From Bryobacteraceae bacterium (GTDB lineage Bacteria > Acidobacteriota > Terriglobia > Bryobacterales > Bryobacteraceae), in NCBI GenBank assembly GCA_025929455.1, contig JAICMB010000101.1, forward strand, positions 1 to 9,078: a stretch of DNA of 9,078 nt, in the 5' to 3' direction. Of the stretch, positions 1 to 5,722 are shown in pieces (positions within the stretch are counted from its first letter, which is position 1; the number at the start of each line of letters is the position of its first letter). The notes below the pieces were generated by a model. It saw only the letters and a list, made by a program, of their open reading frames with translations. It did not search any database and had not been told where the DNA came from. The translations under genes were made by a program, and so were the position numbers.

Positions 1-11
1 GCGACCCGCGG

Positions 12-55
12 CATTTTCAATTAGCACTGCGCGTGAGCTTTTAACGAGGTTTACG
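12..55 (+). repeat. Degenerate direct repeat, copy A
   Basis: This copy starts CATTTTCAATTAGCA and ends TTTTAACGAGGTTTACG. It resembles 801-845, which starts CACTTTCAATTGAGA and ends TTTAACGACCTTTTTACG. By eye about three quarters of positions agree, with one or two single-base gaps. Both copies lie in the same orientation outside the DUF433/DUF5615 pair. The TTTCAATT core recalls terminal repeats of some IS21-like elements, but that is only a resemblance. No other gene or signal is seen in positions 1-87. Confidence 0.35.
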
Positions 56-87
56 ATACAATCCCGCCCTGAGCTTGTCCACCGCAC

Positions 88-456
88 TTACTTTAACGGA
101 AGCCGCCGCACGCGAATGCTTCGAGTGTCGGCCGTTACGGCTGCGCCCTCGGCGAGGACGTCCTCGCACGATTCCCAAATGGCGCGTATCAACGTGGCTT
201 GGCCTGCGGCATCGACCTTCTGGATTCGCAAGAATACGACAGATGGGCGGCCCGCTCTCGCCAGCGCAAGATGTGAGTGGAAGTCGTGGTCAAGCGTGAT
301 GCAGATTCGATCATCCCGCCAGGCGGCATTCAAAATTTGCGCGCCTTCCGCCTGCTGTAAGTTCACCTCGCTGACGTGAACGGCGTCCCAGCCGATCTCA
401 CGAAGGATAGCCGCGGTCGCCGGCGCCAGACCTTGATCCAGCAGAACGCGTTTCAC
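88..456 (-). CDS. DUF5615 family PIN-like protein (putative toxin of a toxin-antitoxin pair)
   Basis: The product is 122 residues, the usual size for DUF5615 (Mut7-C/PIN-like) proteins, which are thought to be metal-dependent RNases paired with DUF433 proteins. Visible acidic positions fit a PIN-like active site: D7 in the N-terminal strand (RVLLDQGL), E30 in HVSE, and D56 with D58 in ITLDHDF. The family form is usually DENLP at the first motif; here it is DQGLA, so the neighbouring acidic residue is replaced. Translation starts at GTG (456-454), overlapping the DUF433 stop by four bases (GTGA), which implies translational coupling. Family assignment is from motif pattern and partner; RNase activity is inferred. 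Confidence 0.82.
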   Translation of the reverse strand: MKRVLLDQGLAPATAAILREIGWDAVHVSEVNLQQAEGAQILNAAWRDDRICITLDHDFHSHLALARAGRPSVVFLRIQKVDAAGQATLIRAIWESCEDVLAEGAAVTADTRSIRVRRLPLK

Positions 457-686
457 GCTACCCGGTGAATTTCATCATCTACAGTAGCGGCGGCGTATCG
501 CAGCACCTGCTCCAAATCAGCGTCCTCCAGGAATGGATACTCGCGTAGGAGTGCCGCGCGATCCGGATAGGTAGCGAGGAGCTCCAGCACCTGACGCACG
601 GTGATCCGCATGCCACGAATGCATGGCTTGCCTCCACACTTACCTTCTTCGATCGTTATGCGCTCAAACCCGGGGGCCGGATTCAC
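453..686 (-). CDS. DUF433 family protein (putative antitoxin)
   Basis: The product is 77 residues and carries the DUF433 signature CGGKPCIRGMRITV at residues 17-30, followed by a helical segment (VLELLATYPDRAALLREYP) and a second short helix with LEDADLEQVLRYAA. DUF433 proteins are small, winged-helix-like, and commonly encoded directly upstream of DUF5615 proteins in VapBC-like modules, where they act as DNA-binding antitoxins. The start is GTG (686-684); a GAGGG lies only two bases upstream, too close for an ideal ribosome site, but no better start keeps the signature. The order (antitoxin first, toxin overlapping) supports the paired reading. It diverges from the operon starting at 924. 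Confidence 0.85.
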   Translation of the reverse strand: MNPAPGFERITIEEGKCGGKPCIRGMRITVRQVLELLATYPDRAALLREYPFLEDADLEQVLRYAAATVDDEIHRVA

Positions 687-923
687 AACCCTCAGTTTAG
701 CGGTTTTCCTTTGAATTTACGTTCGTGTGCACCCGTCACGGCGCATACGCCTGAAACTATCGCCATCCTTCGTCAGATCACCGCTGCAGGAGACCCGCCC
801 CACTTTCAATTGAGATTACGCCTGATCTTTAACGACCTTTTTACGCGTAACCCACCCCTTCGTGCTGCCCTCCGCGATTCGACACGCGCGCTGCGTGTTA
901 CGCTACCGGACAAGGCAGTTCTC
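687..923. other. Divergent intergenic region between the DUF433 and DUF4159 genes
   Basis: This 237-base gap should hold the promoters of both the leftward cassette and the rightward operon. I could not pick a convincing -35/-10 pair on either strand. It holds copy B of the degenerate repeat (801-845) and, just before 924, an AAGG (912-915) eight bases from the ATG. The plus-strand frame stays open from a TTG at 711, but the 71 residues it would add look unlike protein and would bury the signal segment that begins at 924. Confidence 0.6.
801..845 (+). repeat. Degenerate direct repeat, copy B
   Basis: This is the partner of 12-55, sharing TTTCAATT, then a spaced CGC.TGA and TTTAACGA...TTTACG in the same order and spacing. 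The two copies bracket the DUF433/DUF5615 cassette. It may be the scar of an older mobile element or a shared promoter-like block; the sequence alone does not decide. Confidence 0.35.
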
Positions 924-1736
924 ATGCACCTCCGCCCCGCCCTGTATTTACTCCTCGCGGGCTCCACCATCGCGGCTTCCCTTTACGGATTCCAGCGGCC
1001 CTGGCGGCAGGTCCCCGGCATCGAATACGAAAATTTCGAGGTCCCGCCGGACTTCCAGGAAAAAACCGAGTGGGTCTACGCGCGCCTCATTTATCCGTCC
1101 TACCGCATTCCCGGCTGGGGCCGCTACAACAGTTGGACCATCGATTATCCTCGGTCGGACCGCCACTTCTCCGCCGCCGTCCGCCGCCTCACCCGCGTGC
1201 ACGCGCGCTCCGTCGAACAGATCGTCGATCCGCTCGATCCCCAGTACCCCGACGACCTCTACAATTACCCCTGGCTTTACGCCGTCGAAGTAGGCCACTG
1301 GGATCTGACCGACACGCAGTGCGCCAAGATCCGCGACTTCATTAACCGCGGCGGGTTTCTCATGGTGGACGACTTTCACGGCACGCAGGAATGGCAGGTG
1401 TTCGTCGCCAGCATGAGCCGCGTCTTTCCCGATCATCCCATCGTTGAGCTCGAAAATAGCGAGCCGATCTTCCACACGATCTTCGATCTCGACGACCGCT
1501 ATCAGGTGCCCGGCGCGCAGTTTCTCGAAACCGGCCGCAGCTATGAGAAGGATGGATACGAAGCGCGCTGGCGCGGCATCAAGGACGACAAGGGCCGCGT
1601 CGTGGTCGCGATCTGCCATAACATGGACCTGGGCGATTCCTGGGAATGGGCCGACGATCCCCGCTACCCCGAAAAGTTCTCCGCGCTCGGCTTTCGAATT
1701 GGAGTAAATTACCTCATATATTCCATGACCCATTAG
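924..1736 (+). CDS. DUF4159 domain protein with N-terminal signal/anchor segment
   Basis: From ATG 924 the product is 270 residues. Residues 1-21 (LRPALYLLLAGSTIAASLYG region) form a signal peptide or membrane anchor. The rest looks like DUF4159, a family related to class I glutamine-amidotransferase-like folds, often encoded with MoxR, DUF58 and VWA proteins. Family-like features are WVYARLIYPSYR, a W-rich GRYNSWTIDYP stretch, the Y-N-Y-P-W-L-Y motif, INRGGFLMVDDFHG (strand, then acidic turn) and a late HNMDLGDSWEWADDP segment. The biochemical role is unknown; an exported or periplasmic scaffold role is inferred from context. I chose 924 over the TTG at 711 because AAGG sits eight bases upstream and the hydrophobic segment then lies at the N-terminus. 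It is the first gene of the operon, 22 bases before the VWA gene. Confidence 0.85.
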   Translation: MHLRPALYLLLAGSTIAASLYGFQRPWRQVPGIEYENFEVPPDFQEKTEWVYARLIYPSYRIPGWGRYNSWTIDYPRSDRHFSAAVRRLTRVHARSVEQIVDPLDPQYPDDLYNYPWLYAVEVGHWDLTDTQCAKIRDFINRGGFLMVDDFHGTQEWQVFVASMSRVFPDHPIVELENSEPIFHTIFDLDDRYQVPGAQFLETGRSYEKDGYEARWRGIKDDKGRVVVAICHNMDLGDSWEWADDPRYPEKFSALGFRIGVNYLIYSMTH

Positions 1737-1758
1737 CCGAAAACGGCCGGCCACCTAG

Positions 1759-4020
1759 ATGTTCCAGTTTCTTTTTAAATATCCCGCCGCAGTATTCTCC
1801 AAAGGCAGCTTTGTGCTGCTCGGCCGCTGGCCCGTGTGGATGCTCGCGTTGCTCATCGGCGTGTGCGCCGCCGCCGTCGGCATACTCATCTGGCAACGCC
1901 GCCGTCACACCACCGCAAACATGCACGGCCTGCGCACCGCCGCCGTCTGGCTGCTGCAGTCATCTTTAATTGCGCTGCTGCTTCTGCTGCTCTGGCAACC
2001 GGCCATGAGCATCAGCGAACTTAAACCGCAGCAGAATATCGTGGCCGTTTTAGTTGACGACAGCGCCAGCATGTCCACGCCCGACGAATCCGCCGCGCCC
2101 CGCATCGATCGTGCCAAACAGGTGCTTAACTCCGGCCTGCTGCAAAACCTGCAGCAGCGCTTTCAAGTGCGCCTCTATCGCGTCGGCGCCCGCACCGAGC
2201 GCGCGCCCGATGCCGCATCGCTCCAAGCCCGTGAAACCGCCACGCACCTCGGCCCCGCGCTGCGCGAAATCGTGAACGAATCCGCCACACTCCCCATCGG
2301 CGCCATCCTGCTGCTCAGCGACGGCGCCGACAATAGCGGCGGCATTGACGCCGACACCATGGCTGCGATTCATCGCCAGCACATTCCCATCCACACCATC
2401 GGATTCGGCCGCGTCGATATGTTGCGCGATGTCGAAATTTCGAGCGTCCAAGTGCCCGCACGCACTCTCGCCAACGCCCGCGTGCAAGCCACGCTCACAC
2501 TGCACGAAGGCGGCTACGAAGCGCGGCACGCAAAACTATCGGTGAACATCGGCGGCAAAACACTCGCCACTCGCGACGTCGTTTTCAAACGCGACGGCGC
2601 GCCGCAAACGGAACAGATCCTCTTCGACGCGGGCGACGCGGGTGTTAAGGACATCCAGTTCCGCATCGACCCGCTCGCCGACGAAACAAATCTCGAAAAC
2701 AACGCCATCACGCGCGTCGTCTACGTCTCGCCAGAAAAGAAACGCATCCTCTACGTCGAAGGCGAGCCTCGCTGGGATTACAAATTCCTCCGCCGCGCCA
2801 TCGACGAAGATAAGTCCGTGCAGCTCGTCAGCATGCTGCGCACGACGGAAAACAAGATCTACCGCCAGGGCGTCTCCGGCCCGAATGAGCTTGCAGACGG
2901 GTTTCCGTCGAAAGTCGAAGACCTGTTCTCGTACGATGCCATCGTCCTCGGCAGCGTCGAAGCGAACTACTTCACCGTCACGCAGCAGGAGCTTATCCAC
3001 GAGTTCGTCGATCGCCGCGGCGGCGGCCTCCTGTTCATGGGCGGACGTGCGGCGCTTGCCGACGGCGGCTACAGCCGGCCGCCGTTCACTGACCTGCTGC
3101 CGGTGCGACTTCCCGATCGCAAGAACACATTTCATCGCGATCCCGCCTACGCCGCCCTCGCACCCGCCGGCCGCGACAGCCTGATCTGCCGCCTTGAAGA
3201 CGATCCCGACCGCAACGTCGCGCGCTGGAAAACGCTCCCGTATCTGATGGATTACCAGGAGGCCGGCACGCCGAAACCCGGCGCGCTGGTGCTCGCGGAC
3301 ATCACGGTCGCCGGCCGTAAGATGCCGCTCCTTGTCACGCAGAACTATGGCCGCGGACGTACCGCTGTCTTCGCCACCGGCGGCGACTGGCGCTGGCAAA
3401 TGTTGCAGCCGGTCTCCGACATGTCGCACGAGATGTTCTGGCGTCAGTTTCTGCGGTGGCTATCGAGCGACACGCCTTCACGCGTAGTCGCGTCATCACC
3501 CGCCACGGTGCTCTCCGATGACGGCCATGCACGCTTGCGAGCCGAGGTCCGCGACACCACGTTCCTACCTACATCTGACGCGCAAGTCACGGCCAACATA
3601 GTCGCGCCCGACGGTTCCTCGCACACTGTCGATCTGCGTCCCGACCCGCAGGACACCGGTGTGTACACGGCCGATTGGGACGCCCCGCAGGCCGGCGCGT
3701 ACGTCGTCGAAGTCAGCGCCAAGCGCGGCAACGAAACGCTTGGCCGCGACGTGCTTACCTTACGCCGCGAAAATGGCATCGCCGAAAACTTCCATCGCGA
3801 ACAAAACCGCGAACTGCTCCAACGGCTCGCGTCCGAAACCGGCGGCCGCTACTGGCCGGCCGCGGACGCGTCCCGCATCCCGGGCGAAATTTCGTATTCC
3901 GAAGCAGGCCTCACCGTCCGCCAAACTAAGGACCTCTGGAACATGCCCGCGATTTTCCTCCTCGCGCTCGCACTGTGCTCCGCGCAATGGCTGCTCCGCC
4001 GCAAATGGGGTGTCGTATGA
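1759..4020 (+). CDS. Membrane-anchored VWA protein with glutamine-amidotransferase-like middle domain
   Basis: The product is 753 residues. Two membrane helices lie at about 25-45 and 59-79, and a third at about 730-747 precedes a basic tail (LLRRKWG), so the large middle part likely faces the periplasm. A VWA domain spans about 94-220 with a full MIDAS metal site: D100-x-S102-x-S104 (VDDSAS), T162 (ATHLGPAL) and D188 (LLSDGAD). Beta-rich segments follow to about 325. A class I amidotransferase-like fold starts near KRILYVEGEPRWDYKF (328-343) and includes GGGLLFMGGR (421-430); it has no cysteine, so it is presumably non-catalytic. A further Ig-like segment lies near 575-670. Such proteins accompany MoxR ATPases, which are thought to remodel VWA proteins. 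The stop overlaps the next start (ATGA, 4017-4020). No clear Shine-Dalgarno site precedes 1759. Confidence 0.88.
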   Translation: MFQFLFKYPAAVFSKGSFVLLGRWPVWMLALLIGVCAAAVGILIWQRRRHTTANMHGLRTAAVWLLQSSLIALLLLLLWQPAMSISELKPQQNIVAVLVDDSASMSTPDESAAPRIDRAKQVLNSGLLQNLQQRFQVRLYRVGARTERAPDAASLQARETATHLGPALREIVNESATLPIGAILLLSDGADNSGGIDADTMAAIHRQHIPIHTIGFGRVDMLRDVEISSVQVPARTLANARVQATLTLHEGGYEARHAKLSVNIGGKTLATRDVVFKRDGAPQTEQILFDAGDAGVKDIQFRIDPLADETNLENNAITRVVYVSPEKKRILYVEGEPRWDYKFLRRAIDEDKSVQLVSMLRTTENKIYRQGVSGPNELADGFPSKVEDLFSYDAIVLGSVEANYFTVTQQELIHEFVDRRGGGLLFMGGRAALADGGYSRPPFTDLLPVRLPDRKNTFHRDPAYAALAPAGRDSLICRLEDDPDRNVARWKTLPYLMDYQEAGTPKPGALVLADITVAGRKMPLLVTQNYGRGRTAVFATGGDWRWQMLQPVSDMSHEMFWRQFLRWLSSDTPSRVVASSPATVLSDDGHARLRAEVRDTTFLPTSDAQVTANIVAPDGSSHTVDLRPDPQDTGVYTADWDAPQAGAYVVEVSAKRGNETLGRDVLTLRRENGIAENFHREQNRELLQRLASETGGRYWPAADASRIPGEISYSEAGLTVRQTKDLWNMPAIFLLALALCSAQWLLRRKWGVV

Positions 4021-5069
4021 ATTGGCCTAAGCTTCTGAGTGCCTTTGTGGGGCAGGCTGTTAGCCTGCGGCCGATTGTCAATCGGCCTCGCGCCCTATCA
4101 GCAAAACCCGAAGGCCGATTACAAATCGGCCGCAGGTTAAAAACCTGCCCCACTCTCCTCCTAACTACGCTCGCCCTCGCTGCCTCCCTGCACGCCACCA
4201 CCTACTGCGTCACCGTCGCAGGCCTCGGCGGCGAACCCGATTACGACCAGCGCTTCTCCGGCTGGATTAGAGACATCGACAACGCGCTCAAATCGGCGCC
4301 GGATACTCACGTCGACGCGCTCACCGGCGCTGCATCTACGAAAGCGCACCTCGAAACCACGCTCTCCCGCATCGCCGGCGAAGCCAAGCAGGATGACGAA
4401 CTCATCCTCGTCCTCATCGGCCACGGCAGCTTCGACGACGTCGACTACAAATTCAATCTCCCGGGCCCGGACATCACCGCCGCCGAACTCGCGAAACTGC
4501 TTGACCGCATCCCCGCGCACCGCCAACTCGTCGTCAACACGACAAGCTGCAGCGGCGCTTCGCGCGGTGCACTTGAGAAGAACGGCCGCATCGTCGTCAC
4601 TGCCACAAAATCCGGCACCGAGCGCAACGCCACCGTCTTCGCGCGCTACTGGGCCGCCGCGCTCAGCGACCCCGCCGCCGACACCGACAAGAATCAAGTC
4701 ATCTCCGCGCTCGAAGCCTTCAAATACGCCGAACAAAAAACCGTGCAGTTCTACGAACAGCAGAAACGCCTCGCCACCGAGCACGCCCTCCTGGACGACA
4801 CCGGCAAAGGCGAAGGCACCCGCGACCCGTCGCCGCAAAACGGCGAAGGCCGCCTCGCCTCACAATTCGCGCTAGTCCGCTTCGGCGCGGCGCAACAACA
4901 AGCGCTCGACCCGCACAAACGCGAATTGCTCGCCCACAAGGATGAGCTCGAACAGCAAATCGACGCGCTCAAATACGACAAAGCCGCGCTCCCCACCGAC
5001 GAGTACAAAAAGAAGCTCACGACGCTCCTCCTTGACCTCGCGCGCACCCAAGCGGAGCTGGACAAATGA
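4017..5069 (+). CDS. Secreted caspase-like (clan CD) protein with REP pair inserted in its signal peptide
   Basis: The product is 350 residues and resembles bacterial caspase-fold peptidases. The catalytic histidine candidate is H136 in VLIGHGSFDD, and the cysteine candidate is C178 in VVNTTSCSGAS, in the expected order and spacing. DTDKNQVISALEAF (222-235) looks like a DxDxN calcium loop often seen in this group. Residues 297-350 are charged and helical, probably coiled coil. Residues 11-46 are encoded by a 108-base net insertion of two inverted REP arms (4047-4153). Without it the N-terminus would join MNWPKLLSAF to LLLTTLALAASLHA, a normal signal peptide; with it the hydrophobic core is pushed to 47-58 behind a long basic stretch, so export may be altered. 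Start 4017 is chosen for the ATGA overlap with the VWA gene and GGGG six bases upstream. Proteolytic activity is inferred. Confidence 0.8.
   Translation: MNWPKLLSAFVGQAVSLRPIVNRPRALSAKPEGRLQIGRRLKTCPTLLLTTLALAASLHATTYCVTVAGLGGEPDYDQRFSGWIRDIDNALKSAPDTHVDALTGAASTKAHLETTLSRIAGEAKQDDELILVLIGHGSFDDVDYKFNLPGPDITAAELAKLLDRIPAHRQLVVNTTSCSGASRGALEKNGRIVVTATKSGTERNATVFARYWAAALSDPAADTDKNQVISALEAFKYAEQKTVQFYEQQKRLATEHALLDDTGKGEGTRDPSPQNGEGRLASQFALVRFGAAQQQALDPHKRELLAHKDELEQQIDALKYDKAALPTDEYKKKLTTLLLDLARTQAELDK
4047..4153. repeat. Inverted REP pair (BIME/MITE-like), non-autonomous relative of the RAYT element
   Basis: Two 41-base arms, 4047-4087 and 4113-4153, are inverted around a 25-base spacer. Each arm, read from the outside, begins GTGGGG and contains two stacked hairpins: CAGGCT-GTT-AGCCTG and GGCCGATT-GTC-AATCGGCC on the left; GGCCGATT-ACA-AATCGGCC and CAGGTT-AAA-AACCTG on the right. 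The same arms flank the RAYT gene at 5150-5809. GTGG at the outer end matches the GTRG tetranucleotide typical of RAYT-linked REPs. The pair lies inside the caspase-like coding frame without any stop codon. Confidence 0.9.
4809..4850. repeat. Small hairpin with flanking GGCGAAGGC direct repeats inside the caspase-like gene
   Basis: GGCGAAGGC occurs at 4809-4817 and 4842-4850. Between them is TCGCCG-CAAAA-CGGCGA (4830-4846), a six-base stem with a five-base loop. The encoded linker (GEGTRDPSPQNGEG) is of low complexity and falls between two structured segments. It may be an old palindromic insertion or simply GC-rich linker coding sequence. Confidence 0.35.
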
Positions 5070-5080
5070 AACCCGCTCCT

Positions 5081-5722
5081 CTACACTTTCTGCCTGTTGC
5101 TCTGATCAAGCCTGTTGCTCTGATCAAGCCTGTTGCTCTGATCAAGAGTGTGGGGCAGGTTGTCAACCTGCGGCCGATTGTCAATCGGCCTGGCGCTGGT
5201 CCAGGCAAACTCCTCAGGGCTACCAGCCAATCCGGCCTTCACCGGATTCCACTCTATATAACGCGCAATCCGCCGAAACTCCGTCTCATCCCGCACCAGG
5301 CGGTCATAGCTCTCGTCCTGCCAAAACGGCTTACCCGTGAGCCGCAGCATCCGATTCGCTTCCTTCGCCGCGAATCGCTTCAGCGATTGCATCAGCCTGG
5401 GAACCGGCACGCTGGGAGTAACTAACAGGTGCACATGATTCGGCATCACAACATAGCTGTGAAGCTCAAACTGGCGCAACGAGTGCGCCCGATACTGGAT
5501 CGCGTCGACCACAAGCTTCGCGATCTTCGGCATTTGCAAGTATCGCGGTCCCGTCTGTGCCCGATCGAGGATGCGGTCCATCGCGACAAACGCCTCCCCG
5601 GAGGTCAGCTCCGCAGGGAAATGCCGATTAACGGGAAGACTCCCGGCCAAACGCCATGTGAGAAACATCGGCCGGTCGATCGCGTGCAAATGCGGCAGAC
5701 GTCGAGTGTGGAAGGAGTTCAC
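5081..5722 (-). CDS. REP-associated tyrosine transposase (RAYT, Y1_Tnp/IS200-like)
   Basis: This gene encodes a small HUH single-strand transposase of the RAYT group, which moves or spreads REP hairpins. From GTG 5722 it has 213 residues. The HUH motif is MPNHVHLLV (the two histidines are codons 96 and 98). Candidate catalytic tyrosines are in FWQDESYDRLVRD (residue 139) and ARYIEWNPVKAGL (residue 155), a typical RAYT C-terminal block. The LPHLHAIDRPMFLTWRL segment near the N-terminus is family-like. The frame is open up to a GTG at 5809 inside the right REP arm, but those 29 residues are REP-encoded, so 5722 is preferred; its ribosome site is weak. There is no stop inside the element: the frame passes through the left REP arm and the 18-base repeats (LDQSNR three times) and ends in host DNA at TAG 5083-5081. 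It lies antisense to the operon. Confidence 0.85.
   Translation of the reverse strand: MNSFHTRRLPHLHAIDRPMFLTWRLAGSLPVNRHFPAELTSGEAFVAMDRILDRAQTGPRYLQMPKIAKLVVDAIQYRAHSLRQFELHSYVVMPNHVHLLVTPSVPVPRLMQSLKRFAAKEANRMLRLTGKPFWQDESYDRLVRDETEFRRIARYIEWNPVKAGLAGSPEEFAWTSARPIDNRPQVDNLPHTLDQSNRLDQSNRLDQSNRQKV
5093..5146 (+). repeat. Three perfect tandem copies of an 18-base unit
   Basis: The unit CCTGTTGCTCTGATCAAG occurs at 5093-5110, 5111-5128 and 5129-5146 without mismatch. It encodes PVALIK three times on the plus strand, in the signal-peptide region of the TPR/gluzincin gene, and LDQSNR three times on the minus strand at the end of the RAYT frame. It ends three bases before the left REP arm. Eighteen bases is frame-neutral, so copy number can vary without breaking either frame. 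Confidence 0.95.
5150..5190 (+). repeat. Left REP arm of the RAYT element
   Basis: Reading inward it has GTGGGG, then CAGGTT-GTC-AACCTG, then GGCCGATT-GTC-AATCGGCC: two hairpins with identical GTC loops and stems of six and eight pairs. It differs from the left arm of the 107-base element only at a few bases, including a T/A to C/G swap on both sides of the first stem. Confidence 0.92.

Larger units (their letters stand above)
5066..5425 (+). pseudogene. Displaced 5' end of the TPR/gluzincin gene, running into the RAYT element
   Basis: ATG 5066 overlaps the caspase-like stop (ATGA) and has GGAG (5054-5057) eight bases upstream, so it is the real start of the next operon gene. The first 28 codons (MKPAPLHFL, three PVALIK units, S) are host sequence. 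From 5150 the frame enters the left REP arm and the antisense of the RAYT gene, and stops at TAA 5423-5425. The frame equals that of the gene body after 5809, so codon 28 joined directly to codon GTC at 5810 gives a hydrophobic signal sequence ending near APAFAQ. The piece on its own should make only a useless 119-residue peptide. Confidence 0.75.

Noticed and set aside
711..923. N-terminal extension of the DUF4159 gene from TTG 711 (71 extra residues)
   Set aside because: It has no recognisable protein features, would bury the signal segment, crosses the degenerate repeat, and ATG 924 has AAGG eight bases upstream.
1736..1747. Short GCCG-AAAA-CGGC hairpin after the DUF4159 stop as a terminator
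   Set aside because: The four-base stem lacks a following T-run and sits 12 bases before the next gene of the same operon.
2536..3429. Long minus-strand frames opposite the VWA gene (also 948-1754 and 7974-8852)
   Set aside because: They mirror the codon pattern of strong plus-strand genes and show no domain motifs or sensible starts.
3975..4016. Earlier start of the caspase-like gene inside the VWA gene
   Set aside because: It would add 14 residues overlapping the VWA membrane helix; ATG 4017 gives the usual ATGA coupling and a proper signal n-region.
5093..5146. CRISPR-like repeats
   Set aside because: The three units are directly adjacent with no spacers, and 18 bases is too short; it is a coding tandem repeat.
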